Shown: in pieces, positions 44,774 to 53,426 of the stretch
How the letters are laid out: every line of letters starts with the position of its first letter
Numbering within the stretch: the stretch's first letter is position 1
Origin: Thermophagus sp052400625
GTDB lineage: Bacteria; Bacteroidota; Bacteroidia; Bacteroidales; Marinilabiliaceae
Assembly (NCBI GenBank): GCA_052400625.1
Contig: JBQTGH010000002.1
Length of the DNA stretch: 64,000 nucleotides
Strand: one strand, 5' to 3'
Notes under the pieces: model-generated
Database searches by the model: none
Told to the model about the DNA's origin: nothing
The model's input: the letters and a program-made list of their open reading frames with translations, nothing else
Made by a program: the position numbers and the translations under genes

Positions 44774-46237
44774 TTATCTTCCTTTTATTTTATGATATAT
44801 ATTTTTCACCTCTCCTATCTCTTCTTTTCGAATATGCCCCGTCAGGAACAACGAAAGAATAAAAAGCAGCAATAATAATACTTTGATGGCCCATGCTAGG
44901 GGCAAATAATAATCGAAAAATGGCATGCCGCCAAAGGCCAGTGCACCCCAGATAACCAACAAAAGGAAATTCCGCCCCAGTGAGAAGCGAACCGGTTCGG
45001 TTTTTCTCACTTCCACATAAAACCAAACCACGGCAAAAAGCTGAGCCGCCACGGTGGATACCGAGGCGCCCATTTTCCCCAGCACCGGCACCAACAAAAA
45101 GTTACCACCAATATTGATCACTGCACTTAACACCAATATCAAAGATATCCGCCGCGTCCGTTTATGTTTGTTCAATGGCAACATAAACATCTGCCGTAAT
45201 CCCGAAAAAAGCATTCCAATCATCAATACCGGCACAATAACCACCGACGACTGGAAAAACTCCCGACCCATGGATACCACATATATTATCTCCGGTGAAA
45301 AAAGGACAACGCCCAGTCCGCCAAAAGATATAAAGACCACGAAATAACGAAGGATCTTCTCATAAAACGAGAGGCTCCCCTTTTCATGCAGGGTCTTGAA
45401 GTAATAGTTGGAATAGCCCGTAATGAACGAAGAAACTATTACCATTTGTAGAAGGTTAGAAACCTTAAAACCCATACTATAACCGGCCACTTCGCTCAAA
45501 TTCTGATATTGGTTGATGATATGACGGTCGCTGAGTGTCAGTACCGTTGTCAGAATATTGCTTACAGCCAACGGAAAACCATAATGAAGCATCTCTTTCA
45601 GCACCCCCACATTAAACTTCGGAACTGAATGCTTGACCATCATGGGCAAAAGGGCCAAAAAGGTTAAGGAATGAGCAACCATCTGTCCCAGATAGATACC
45701 TCTTAACCCCATTCTTTTGACTTCCATAAAATAGAACGTGGTGCCTATCAGCAATACCATATTTAAGAACACCCACCATGTTTGAGCAACAGCTTTCTGT
45801 TCTATCTTTAACAAATAATAAGGCATCTCCATCATCAACCGGAAAAAAGTCCCCGCAAGAAAAAAAAACAGAATCGATGAAGAAATGTGATATTGGAATA
45901 TCTCCTGTGAGTACATAAAGACAACCGCTCCCACGGCACCAACGGTGAGCGTAGTGGTCATGAGATTAAACATGACGGTGGTATAAAACAGTTGCTTCTT
46001 GTCACGCCGGCTCTTCATTTCATGATACCAGCGCATAAAGCCGCCCCGGGCACCAAATCCCGATAAGATCAGGCTAAACTGAAAAATGGTTTCGAACAAA
46101 GCCACGATGCCGAACTCCTCCTCATTGATATAACGCAGATATAATGGAATGAGGATGACACCGCTAAGCTTGACCAACACATTTCCGATACCGTAAATAA
46201 CTCCCTGACGGAATATAAACCGTGTCTGGTTCTGCAT
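44774..46237 (-). CDS. Polysaccharide flippase (Wzx/MATE-like)
   Basis: 487 residues from ATG 46237; the earlier TTG (46258) falls in the promoter box. Around 12-14 hydrophobic helices, N-terminal RQGVIYGIGNVLVKLSGVILIPLYLRYI as in Wzx/RfbX-type oligosaccharide flippases. It would flip lipid-linked glycan across the inner membrane. A glycosyltransferase gene is divergent from it across the 20-bp-repeat array, so both may belong to one polysaccharide pathway. Confidence 0.88.
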   Translation of the reverse strand: MQNQTRFIFRQGVIYGIGNVLVKLSGVILIPLYLRYINEEEFGIVALFETIFQFSLILSGFGARGGFMRWYHEMKSRRDKKQLFYTTVMFNLMTTTLTVGAVGAVVFMYSQEIFQYHISSSILFFFLAGTFFRLMMEMPYYLLKIEQKAVAQTWWVFLNMVLLIGTTFYFMEVKRMGLRGIYLGQMVAHSLTFLALLPMMVKHSVPKFNVGVLKEMLHYGFPLAVSNILTTVLTLSDRHIINQYQNLSEVAGYSMGFKVSNLLQMVIVSSFITGYSNYYFKTLHEKGSLSFYEKILRYFVVFISFGGLGVVLFSPEIIYVVSMGREFFQSSVVIVPVLMIGMLFSGLRQMFMLPLNKHKRTRRISLILVLSAVINIGGNFLLVPVLGKMGASVSTVAAQLFAVVWFYVEVRKTEPVRFSLGRNFLLLVIWGALAFGGMPFFDYYLPLAWAIKVLLLLLFILSLFLTGHIRKEEIGEVKNIYHKIKGR

Positions 46238-46255
46238 GTTCTGAATAGTTTGCAA

Positions 46256-46263
46256 CAAAAATA
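46256..46263 (-). promoter_or_regulatory. -7 promoter element for the flippase
   Basis: TATTTTTG on the minus strand, 19 bases before the ATG at 46237; overlaps the alternative TTG start. Confidence 0.45.
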
Positions 46264-46430
46264 ACAGGAATGAAGAGATAAAACAGGAAAGCCATCAAAA
46301 TTTTAGCCTTTCCCTTCCGATCTCTGTTTTCGAACAATTATTGAAAGCATTTAAAATTTCCCGGTTACTCATGTTTGTCCTTAGCTGATAAAGGAGGGTA
46401 AAAAAACCACTCAAAAGCTTCCGAAAGCCC

Positions 46431-46617
46431 CAGCAGGGCGTTAGAATTTAAGCAGGGAGGGTAAAATTTAAGCAGGACAACGTCAACTTAAGCAGGGCCA
46501 TAAGAATTTAACCAGGAACGCTTCCAACTCAAGCAGGACCATGTCATTTTAAGCAGGACCATGAAAATTTAAGCAGGACGGGGAGAATTTAAGCAGGGAA
46601 GCCAATTTTCAACCTGG
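46431..46617. repeat. Ten-copy direct repeat array, 20-bp period
   Basis: The heptamer AAGCAGG recurs at 46450, 46470, 46490, 46531, 46551, 46571 and 46591, with variants CAGCAGG (46431), AACCAGG (46510) and AACCTGG (46611). Steps are 20 bases, with single steps of 19 and 21. The best units read ATTTTAAGCAGGACCATG; the bases between cores vary. The spacing is close to two helical turns. Confidence 0.75.
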
Positions 46618-46848
46618 GAAGGCTCTTCTTTGATTGGATGAAACCAGCATGGCATTGAAGGTTGGTCATAAAAGAGGATGTATCAACCATTCGTCATTCA
46701 AGTTCCATCAGGCCAATGGCTTAACCCAATTTCATACAGGTGAAAAAAATGGTATGCCGGGGAGGGAAAAACCAATTTTCCGCGATGCCCCTCTCCATTC
46801 TTTAACCATTAAATCAGGCCATCATTCTGCAATATCCAAAAAAACTTA

Positions 46849-46856
46849 TAAGTTTG
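46849..46856 (+). promoter_or_regulatory. -7 promoter element for the glycosyltransferase
   Basis: TAAGTTTG matches TAnnTTTG; TCTG lies 19 bases upstream. The ATG at 46964 is about 107 bases downstream. Confidence 0.38.
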
Positions 46857-46963
46857 CCTTCTACGACCCGGCCGGGGCACTACCAAGCTGCAATGTCCCC
46901 ATTGGCGGATCCCTCGGGAGGTTTCCTCTCTAATCAGACAGTTTGTTATACATCCTCATATCT

Positions 46964-48196
46964 ATGGCGTTGAGATTTCTTAAAATATCCAGCTATTACA
47001 GGGATTTCCTGAATCATTACTACCGGCAAAATCCCCTAATCGTTTCGGCCGGCTACGATGAACAATACCGCCACCTAATGGATCAATATTTTGCGTGGTC
47101 GGACAATTACGGTCGTATCCTTGCTGAAAAAGGAATGGAAACCATGGAAATTGTGGCCAATGCGTCTCCTCTGCAAAAGGCGTGGGCCAAAGAAAACGAA
47201 GTATCTCCCGATTTACCTGCCGATTCCATTCTGATGCAACAAATTCGGCAATTCCGGCCCAATGTCATTTATTTTCAGGACTCGGTAACCTACAACGGCA
47301 GTTTCATAAAAAAACTAAAGGCCGAGCACCCTCAATTGAAACTTTGCATCGGCAATGTTTGTGCTCCCTTTTCGTCGGCGCAGACAGAAGCATTTCGTGC
47401 TTTCGACTACTTCACGGTTTGTTCGCCTTTTTTTCAGACATTGTTAAAAAAATATGGTATTCCTTCGGTCAACATACCGCATGCCTTCGACCCACGCATT
47501 TTAAATAAAATCCACTCGGACAACCCCTACCCCCAGACCTCCTTGGCCTTCATGGGCTCTATCTTTGCCGGGGAGGGGATGCACAGCACCCGTCGGCAAA
47601 TTCTTGAACAACTGGTGAATGAGGGGATCTCCTTCACTTTCTATGGCAATTTGCCCGACCGCAGTCTCATTGGATTACTAAAAAAACAAGCCTCCTATCT
47701 GGCGGCCCACACACTGGATGGTCTGGGAATGAAAGGGCTCACCGATGCCATCGCCCCCATCCGTAAAGGGCGCGCCCACGACCGGATGCCACAAAGATTA
47801 TCCCTTTCCAAAAAACTTTACAAGATGGCTCTTCCTCCCGTTTTCGGACTCGAAATGTTTAAAGCCTTATCAAAAGCGGCCATTGGCTTTAACAACCATG
47901 GCGACTGTGTGGGTGATTATGCGGCCAACATGCGCCTCTTTGAAACCACCGGCGTCGGAACCTGCCTGATTACAGATTACAAAAGCAATATTTCCGACTT
48001 TTTCAAAGTGGACGATGAGATTGTCACCTACCGTTCGGCCGACGAGTGCGTCGAAAAAATCAGATGGTTGATTCATCATCCGGAAGAGTGCCGACAAATG
48101 GCTTTAAGGGGGCAACAAAGAACATTAAAAGACCATAACATAGCATCGCGTGTTGAGTTGTTTTACCTTTATTTAATGGAATATCTTAAAAAATAG
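46964..48196 (+). CDS. Glycosyltransferase (CgeB-like / GT4-type)
   Basis: 410 residues from ATG 46964 (MALRFLKISSYYRDF); a TTG at 46943 opens the frame earlier. The C-terminal quarter carries NMRLFETTGVGTCLITDYKSNISDFF followed by a DEIVTYRS segment, the CgeB/Glyco_trans_1_2 pattern. The N-terminal half includes RQFRPNVIYFQD and CSPFFQTLLKKYGIPSVNIPHAFDP, typical of two-domain GT-B enzymes. No signal peptide. It probably works on a surface polysaccharide or modified protein; donor and acceptor unknown. Confidence 0.78.
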   Translation: MALRFLKISSYYRDFLNHYYRQNPLIVSAGYDEQYRHLMDQYFAWSDNYGRILAEKGMETMEIVANASPLQKAWAKENEVSPDLPADSILMQQIRQFRPNVIYFQDSVTYNGSFIKKLKAEHPQLKLCIGNVCAPFSSAQTEAFRAFDYFTVCSPFFQTLLKKYGIPSVNIPHAFDPRILNKIHSDNPYPQTSLAFMGSIFAGEGMHSTRRQILEQLVNEGISFTFYGNLPDRSLIGLLKKQASYLAAHTLDGLGMKGLTDAIAPIRKGRAHDRMPQRLSLSKKLYKMALPPVFGLEMFKALSKAAIGFNNHGDCVGDYAANMRLFETTGVGTCLITDYKSNISDFFKVDDEIVTYRSADECVEKIRWLIHHPEECRQMALRGQQRTLKDHNIASRVELFYLYLMEYLKK

Positions 48197-48279
48197 CGTA
48201 TCCGAAAAAAAAGAACCCTTTACGGTAAGATAGTTCCCAATGTTTTGGATATTGCACAACACATCAATGCCTAAAATTG

Positions 48280-48287
48280 TAACTTTG
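48280..48287 (+). promoter_or_regulatory. -7 promoter element for nadB
   Basis: TAACTTTG, 24 bases upstream of the nadB ATG. Confidence 0.45.
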
Positions 48288-48310
48288 AAAGTTTCAAAAT
48301 CATATTTTTC

Positions 48311-49921
48311 ATGAGAAAGACAGATACTTCACGTCGTAAAAAAGTTGATTTTCTGGTTATAGGTTCCGGAATTGCAGGACTCAGTTTTGCATTAAAAGTA
48401 GCAGACAAAGGTAAGGTTTGCATCATCAGCAAAACCCGAATCGATGAAACCAATACTTCGTACGCGCAGGGAGGTATCTCGTCGGTAACCTATGCGCCCG
48501 ATAACTTTGAAAAACATATTGAAGATACGCTCACGGCCGGCGCAGGCATTTGCGACAAGACAGTGGTTCGGAAAGTGGTGGAAGAAGCGCCCAAACAAAT
48601 TAAAGAACTCCTCAAATGGGGCGTACAGTTTGACAAAGATGAATCGGGAAAATTTGACCTGCACCGCGAAGGAGGACATTCCGAAAAAAGAATTCTGCAC
48701 CACAAAGATCAAACGGGATATGAAATTCAAAGGGGACTGGTGGAATCTGCCAAAAAACATCCCAATATCGAGATTCTGGAAAACCATTTTGCGGTGGAAA
48801 TCATCACCCAGCACCATTTGGGAGAGTTGGTGCATCGATGGAGACGCGATATTGAGTGTTACGGCGCCTATGTTCTCAACCGCAGAACCAACAGTGTGGA
48901 AACCATTCTATCCAAGGTAACCATGATTGCCACCGGCGGCGTGGGTAGCGTTTATCAAACGACCACCAACCCGGTGATTGCCACAGGTGACGGCATTGCC
49001 ATGGTTTACCGCGCAAAAGGCATCGTTGAAAACATGGAATTTATTCAGTTTCACCCCACTTCACTCTATAATCCGAAGGAGCGGCCTTCTTTTCTGATCA
49101 CGGAAGCCATGCGTGGCTTTGGAGGGATTCTTCGACGACGAGATGGCAAGAAATTCATGCATAAATATGATGAACGGGAATGTCTGGCGCCACGAGATAT
49201 TGTGGCGCGGGCCATCGATCATGAATTAAAAACCACTGGCGATGATTACGTATATCTGGATGTGACCCACAAGCCGGCCGAGGAAATAAAGAAACATTTT
49301 CCCGGCATATATGACAAATGTTTATCGTTGGGTATCGACATCACCAAAGACTACATACCGGTGGTTCCGGCTGCCCATTTTTCTTGTGGGGGTATAAAAG
49401 TGGATCTTCAATCCCGCACCAGCATAGCGCGCTTATATGCTGCGGGAGAATGTAGCTGCACGGGCCTTCATGGCGCTAACCGACTGGCGTCCAACTCACT
49501 GCTCGAAGCCACTGTATTTGCCAATGCTGCCGCTAAGGATGCCTCAAAAAATTTTCAACATTATACCTTTTGCAATGAGGTTCCCGAATGGAATGATGAG
49601 GGAACATCCCATCCCGAAGAGATGGTCTTGATTACGCAAAGCCAGAAGGAGTTAGAACAGATCATGAGTTACTATGTGGGAATAGTTCGTTCCAATTTGC
49701 GATTGAAACGGGCCCTGGACCGACTGGAAATACTTTACCACGAAACGGAAGATCTTTATCAGCGATCTACCGTCTCACAACAACTTTGTGAACTGCGAAA
49801 TACCATTCAGGTGGGCTATCTGATCATTAAGATGGCACGTCAGAGGAAGGAGAGCAGAGGCTTGCATTACAACAGCGATTATCCTGAGACCATTGACCTC
49901 AAACACCATGAGCATCATTGA
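48311..49921 (+). CDS. nadB: L-aspartate oxidase
   Basis: FAD enzyme that oxidises aspartate to iminoaspartate, the first step of de novo NAD synthesis. 536 residues. FAD-binding GSGIAG at 18-23, TSYAQGGIS (substrate/FAD loop), the HPTSLYNP and ITEAMRGFGG active-site regions and LHGANRLASNSLLEA near the C-terminal part are typical of NadB and separate it from succinate dehydrogenase flavoprotein. nadA and nadC are not adjacent. Bounded downstream by a long bidirectional terminator. Confidence 0.95.
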   Translation: MRKTDTSRRKKVDFLVIGSGIAGLSFALKVADKGKVCIISKTRIDETNTSYAQGGISSVTYAPDNFEKHIEDTLTAGAGICDKTVVRKVVEEAPKQIKELLKWGVQFDKDESGKFDLHREGGHSEKRILHHKDQTGYEIQRGLVESAKKHPNIEILENHFAVEIITQHHLGELVHRWRRDIECYGAYVLNRRTNSVETILSKVTMIATGGVGSVYQTTTNPVIATGDGIAMVYRAKGIVENMEFIQFHPTSLYNPKERPSFLITEAMRGFGGILRRRDGKKFMHKYDERECLAPRDIVARAIDHELKTTGDDYVYLDVTHKPAEEIKKHFPGIYDKCLSLGIDITKDYIPVVPAAHFSCGGIKVDLQSRTSIARLYAAGECSCTGLHGANRLASNSLLEATVFANAAAKDASKNFQHYTFCNEVPEWNDEGTSHPEEMVLITQSQKELEQIMSYYVGIVRSNLRLKRALDRLEILYHETEDLYQRSTVSQQLCELRNTIQVGYLIIKMARQRKESRGLHYNSDYPETIDLKHHEHH

Positions 49922-50043
49922 GTTTTAATTGCCACAAACAATTGGAGACTCTTCAACCGCAAGATTTTTTCGGTCGAAACAAAATTTTTTCGTTAACTCG
50001 AAAGTCTGAGGAACACTTCCTCTTGTGAGCCCAATCAGGAAAC

Positions 50044-50106
50044 GGGTGTCTGAAAACTCTGTGAAACAAATAATCATTCAGCGTTTCACAAAGTTTTTAA
50101 ACACCC
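50044..50106. terminator. Bidirectional terminator between nadB and the OmpA-family gene
   Basis: 24-bp arms (50044-50067 and 50083-50106) match at 21 positions, the others being wobble-compatible, with a 15-base loop. ATTTTATTTATT follows on the plus strand. Lies between two convergent genes. Confidence 0.75.
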
Positions 50107-50116
50107 ATTTTATTTA

Positions 50117-51136
50117 TTAGTTGCTTTCCAGAATGTTCAAGATTTGATCGAGCCGGGGCGTAAGAATGATTTCTGTTCTTCTGTTTTTTCTCTTTCCTTC
50201 CGGCGTATCATTGGCGACCAACGGAACGTAGGGGCCTCTTCCGGCAGCGATCACTCTCGAAGGATCGATGCCTGAATTTTCAAGCAGGAGGCGGGTGACG
50301 GAGGTGGCCCGTTTTACACTCAAGTCCCAGTTGTCCAGCAATACGCCACTACGATAGGGCACGGGATCGGTATGCCCTTCTACCATGATATTTATATCCT
50401 TATTTTCAGCCAAAACCCTTGCTACTTGACGCACGGCCGAAGCCCCTTCGGCACTTACCTGATAACTTCCCGATCCGAAGAGCAACTTCTCTTCCATGGA
50501 GACATAAACCTTTCCGTTCTTCATGTGAACGTTGAGCTGGCTTTGGTCAAATCCGGTGAGGGCATCGGCAATGGCTTTTCGCAAAGCATGACTGGCACTG
50601 TCTTTTTTGGCAAGCGCCTGTTCCAACTCAAAGAGTCTTTGATTCTTAGCTTCCAGATCGTTCTGGGCAGCTTTTAAACGGGCCATGGCATCATTGAGTT
50701 CCTCTTTTCTTAATTTAAGATCCCGTTCGGCCTCAATAAGTGCATCTTCTCGGTTTTGAAGCTCTTCCTGCAATTTTTGCAGATAGGCCAGTAATTCTTC
50801 GGTGTCTCCTGCCCCTGTTTGGTTACGCAACTGTGCCAACAAATCATCATACTCTTTTCTCAGCTTATTGAGGTCGTTTCTGCAAATTCTGGCATCCCGC
50901 CCCTTTCGGAGGGTGTCGGCAGCCAATTCGGCAACTTGTTTTTTCAGGCGATCGGCAAGCTCTTTCAATTCATTGGTGCGCCCCACTAAAATTTCGTTTT
51001 CACTACTCAAACTCTCCACCTTATCGTTCAACTGACGATTGGATTCTTCCAGCTCACGAAACTGATTTAAGGGGACACAGGCGGCAAAAAATAGACTTAG
51101 GCCAACGCCGGCAAAATAATATCGGGTTACTCTCAT
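50117..51136 (-). CDS. OmpA-family lipoprotein with coiled coil
   Basis: 339 residues. Lipoprotein signal MRVTRYYFAGVGLSLFFAAC with Cys20. A long coiled coil (about 25-190, many EEL/KKQ heptads) is followed by an OmpA C-terminal domain (about 225-330) with GHTDPVPYRSG, NWDLSVKRATSV and GRGPYVPLVANDTPEGKRKNRRTEI, the peptidoglycan-binding signature. It probably links the outer membrane to the cell wall, MotB/Pal-like. A -7 box lies at 51233-51240. Confidence 0.9.
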   Translation of the reverse strand: MRVTRYYFAGVGLSLFFAACVPLNQFRELEESNRQLNDKVESLSSENEILVGRTNELKELADRLKKQVAELAADTLRKGRDARICRNDLNKLRKEYDDLLAQLRNQTGAGDTEELLAYLQKLQEELQNREDALIEAERDLKLRKEELNDAMARLKAAQNDLEAKNQRLFELEQALAKKDSASHALRKAIADALTGFDQSQLNVHMKNGKVYVSMEEKLLFGSGSYQVSAEGASAVRQVARVLAENKDINIMVEGHTDPVPYRSGVLLDNWDLSVKRATSVTRLLLENSGIDPSRVIAAGRGPYVPLVANDTPEGKRKNRRTEIILTPRLDQILNILESN

Positions 51137-51232
51137 TATTGATAAGTTTTCCTGGTTATTCTTGATGAATTATAAAAGAATCTCTTCTCTCTACTTCCTT
51201 GAAAGTAACGAAGGTTCATTCAGATTATTTTA

Positions 51233-51240
51233 CAAATATA
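51233..51240 (-). promoter_or_regulatory. -7 promoter element for the OmpA-family gene
   Basis: TATATTTG on the minus strand, TAnnTTTG match about 97 bases upstream of the ATG at 51136. Confidence 0.38.
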
Positions 51241-51284
51241 AAAAGCAGCGTGCATCTATCATAGTCAAAATATTAACAAACTTC

Positions 51285-51292
51285 TATCTTTG
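51285..51292 (+). promoter_or_regulatory. -7 promoter element for dxs
   Basis: TATCTTTG followed by CA, an exact match; the predicted leader to the ATG at 51492 is about 190 bases. Confidence 0.45.
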
Positions 51293-51426
51293 CAGAAATA
51301 AAATGCAAAAGAAGTGCGTTAGATCGTTATATTTCCCCGACAATTCAGACTAAGAGATCTGTTTGATTTCTTAACCTTTGAAAACAATTAGAATCGTTGG
51401 GCCTGAATATGTAAGTATTGTCAATC

Positions 51427-51454
51427 AATTGTCCCGGTAGGTTACCCGACAATT
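51427..51454 (+). promoter_or_regulatory. Hairpin in the dxs leader
   Basis: AATTGTC (51427-51433) pairs with GACAATT (51448-51454), and inside GGTA (51436-51439) pairs with TACC (51443-51446). It lies 37 bases before the dxs start and is not followed by a T run. No known riboswitch pattern recognised. Confidence 0.35.
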
Positions 51455-51491
51455 TAAAGAATCATTCAACCAAAAATTAAGGAACACTGGA

Positions 51492-53399
51492 ATGGGAGTT
51501 GAAGCAACCCAACTATTAAAAACCATAAACAATCCGGAAGATCTCCGGAAGCTGCCCCCCAAAGACCTGATAAAGGTGTGCAATGAACTGCGGAACTTCA
51601 TTATTTCCTCTGTGTCGTGCAACCCGGGTCATTTTGGTGCCAGTCTGGGAGTAGTGGAGTTGACGGTAGCACTCCATTATGTTTTTAATACTCCCTATGA
51701 TAAGATAATATGGGACGTAGGTCACCAGGCCTATGGTCACAAAATTCTGACGGGCCGACGCGACCGTTTCCATACCAATCGGAAATACAAAGGATTAAGT
51801 GGTTTTCCCAATATTTTTGAAAGCGAATACGATGCTTTTGGGGTAGGCCACTCCTCCACATCTATTTCTGCAGCCCTTGGTATGGCCATTGCGGCCAGCC
51901 GAAAAGGTGAAGATCGCCAAACAGTAGCGGTCATCGGTGACGGAGCCATGACGGCCGGATTGGCTTTCGAAGGCTTAAACAATCTGGCAGCCAGCAAAGC
52001 TAATGTTTTGGTGGTCTTAAACGACAACAACATGGCCATCGACCCCAACGTGGGAGGTTTTAGCGAATATCTGGTCGACATCGCCACCAGCCGCACATAC
52101 AACAAGCTGAGAAAAGAGGTTTTCAAAGCATTGAAAAAATTTAACATTGGCGGTTCCCGATCTCGCGATATGATCATAAAAATCAACAACAGCATCAAAA
52201 CTTTACTGACGCGACAAACCAACATTTTTGAAGGCTTTAACATACGTTACTTTGGACCGGTTGATGGACACGACGTGGAACGCCTGACCAATGTTCTTAA
52301 AGATTTAAAAGAGATTAAAGGCCCTAAAGTACTGCATATCATCACAAAGAAAGGAAAGGGTTTTAAGTTTGCAGAAGAGAACCAGACGGCCTGGCATGCC
52401 ACCGGCGGAAAATTCGATCCGGCCACCGGACGCCTTCTGGATCCGCCTTCCAACCAACCCCGTCCACCTAAATTCCAGGAAGTATTTGGTCATACCATTA
52501 TCGAACTGGCTCGTCAAAATGAGAAAATTGTGGGGGTCACCCCTGCCATGCCTACCGGCTGCAGCCTGAATCTCATGATGGAACAGATGCCAGACCGAGC
52601 CTTTGATGTGGGCATCGCCGAACAACATGCCGTTACTTTTTCGGCGGGCATGGCCATTTCGGGGCTAGTACCCTTTTGCAACATCTATTCCACCTTTATG
52701 CAAAGGGCCTATGATCAGGTGATTCATGATGTTGCACTCCAAAAACTCAATGTGGTTTTTTGCCTTGACAGAGGAGGTCTGGTGGGGTCGGATGGTCCGA
52801 CTCACCACGGAGCTTATGATCTTGCCTATTTTCGGTGTATTCCCAATATGATCGTCTCCTCACCCATGGATGAATCGGAATTACGAAATCTAATGTATAC
52901 GGCACAACTTCCTGACATGGGCCCCTTCTCCATACGTTATCCCCGAGGTAGAGGAAGCCTCATCGACTGGCAAACTCCTTTTGAAAAAATTGAACCCGGC
53001 ACAGGTCGAAAACTTTCGGAAGGCAATGACCTGGTTTTTCTTACCATCGGACCGGTGGGGACGAAAGTGGCCCGTATTGTTGACGAATTGAAACAAGAAG
53101 GAATCTCAGCGGGACACTATGACATGCGTTTTATCAAACCACTGGACGAAGTATTACTTCATGAAACATTTACTAAATATCAAAAAATAATAACCATAGA
53201 GGACGGTGCCATCATCGGTGGTCTGGGCTCTGCCGTATTGGAATTTATGGCTGAGAACAACTATCGGGCCACCGTAACACGTTTGGGCATTCCCGACCGT
53301 TTTATCGATCAGGGCACCCAACCCGAATTGGCCCGCGATTGCGGATTCGACATGGACAATATCCGAAACACGGCGAGAAAAATGGTATCGGGGCAATAA
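51492..53399 (+). CDS. dxs: 1-deoxy-D-xylulose-5-phosphate synthase
   Basis: Thiamine diphosphate enzyme joining pyruvate and glyceraldehyde 3-phosphate, the first step of the MEP isoprenoid pathway. 635 residues, normal. GHFGASLGVVELTVALHYV and DVGHQAYGHKILTGRR near the N-terminus, the TPP-binding GDGAMTAGLAFEGLNN...NDNNMAI, and the transketolase-type DVGIAEQHAVTFSAGMA with its catalytic Glu are all present. The long leader with a hairpin is unusual next to the short leaders of other genes here. Confidence 0.97.
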   Translation: MGVEATQLLKTINNPEDLRKLPPKDLIKVCNELRNFIISSVSCNPGHFGASLGVVELTVALHYVFNTPYDKIIWDVGHQAYGHKILTGRRDRFHTNRKYKGLSGFPNIFESEYDAFGVGHSSTSISAALGMAIAASRKGEDRQTVAVIGDGAMTAGLAFEGLNNLAASKANVLVVLNDNNMAIDPNVGGFSEYLVDIATSRTYNKLRKEVFKALKKFNIGGSRSRDMIIKINNSIKTLLTRQTNIFEGFNIRYFGPVDGHDVERLTNVLKDLKEIKGPKVLHIITKKGKGFKFAEENQTAWHATGGKFDPATGRLLDPPSNQPRPPKFQEVFGHTIIELARQNEKIVGVTPAMPTGCSLNLMMEQMPDRAFDVGIAEQHAVTFSAGMAISGLVPFCNIYSTFMQRAYDQVIHDVALQKLNVVFCLDRGGLVGSDGPTHHGAYDLAYFRCIPNMIVSSPMDESELRNLMYTAQLPDMGPFSIRYPRGRGSLIDWQTPFEKIEPGTGRKLSEGNDLVFLTIGPVGTKVARIVDELKQEGISAGHYDMRFIKPLDEVLLHETFTKYQKIITIEDGAIIGGLGSAVLEFMAENNYRATVTRLGIPDRFIDQGTQPELARDCGFDMDNIRNTARKMVSGQ

Positions 53400-53426
53400 A
53401 TCCCCAAAAATTAAACTGACTCCCCA

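Larger units (their letters stand above)
46238..46963. other. Divergent intergenic region with 20-bp repeat array
   Basis: 726 bases between the flippase (minus) and a glycosyltransferase (plus). It holds the flippase -7 box (46256-46263), the repeat array (46431-46617) and a TAnnTTTG box for the glycosyltransferase (46849-46856). A 99-codon frame from a TTG at 46634 is not convincing. Confidence 0.6.
51137..51491. other. Divergent intergenic region between the OmpA-family gene and dxs
   Basis: 355 bases with promoter boxes for both genes and, in the dxs leader, a hairpin at 51427-51454. No gene found in it. Confidence 0.5.

Noticed and set aside
46431..46617. CRISPR array
   Set aside because: The repeating core is only about 7-12 bases, the whole period is 20 bases, spacers would be about 8-10 bases, and no cas gene is nearby.
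46634..46933. 99-codon frame between the repeat array and the glycosyltransferase
   Set aside because: Starts at TTG, has no recognisable pattern, and the promoter for the next gene lies inside it.
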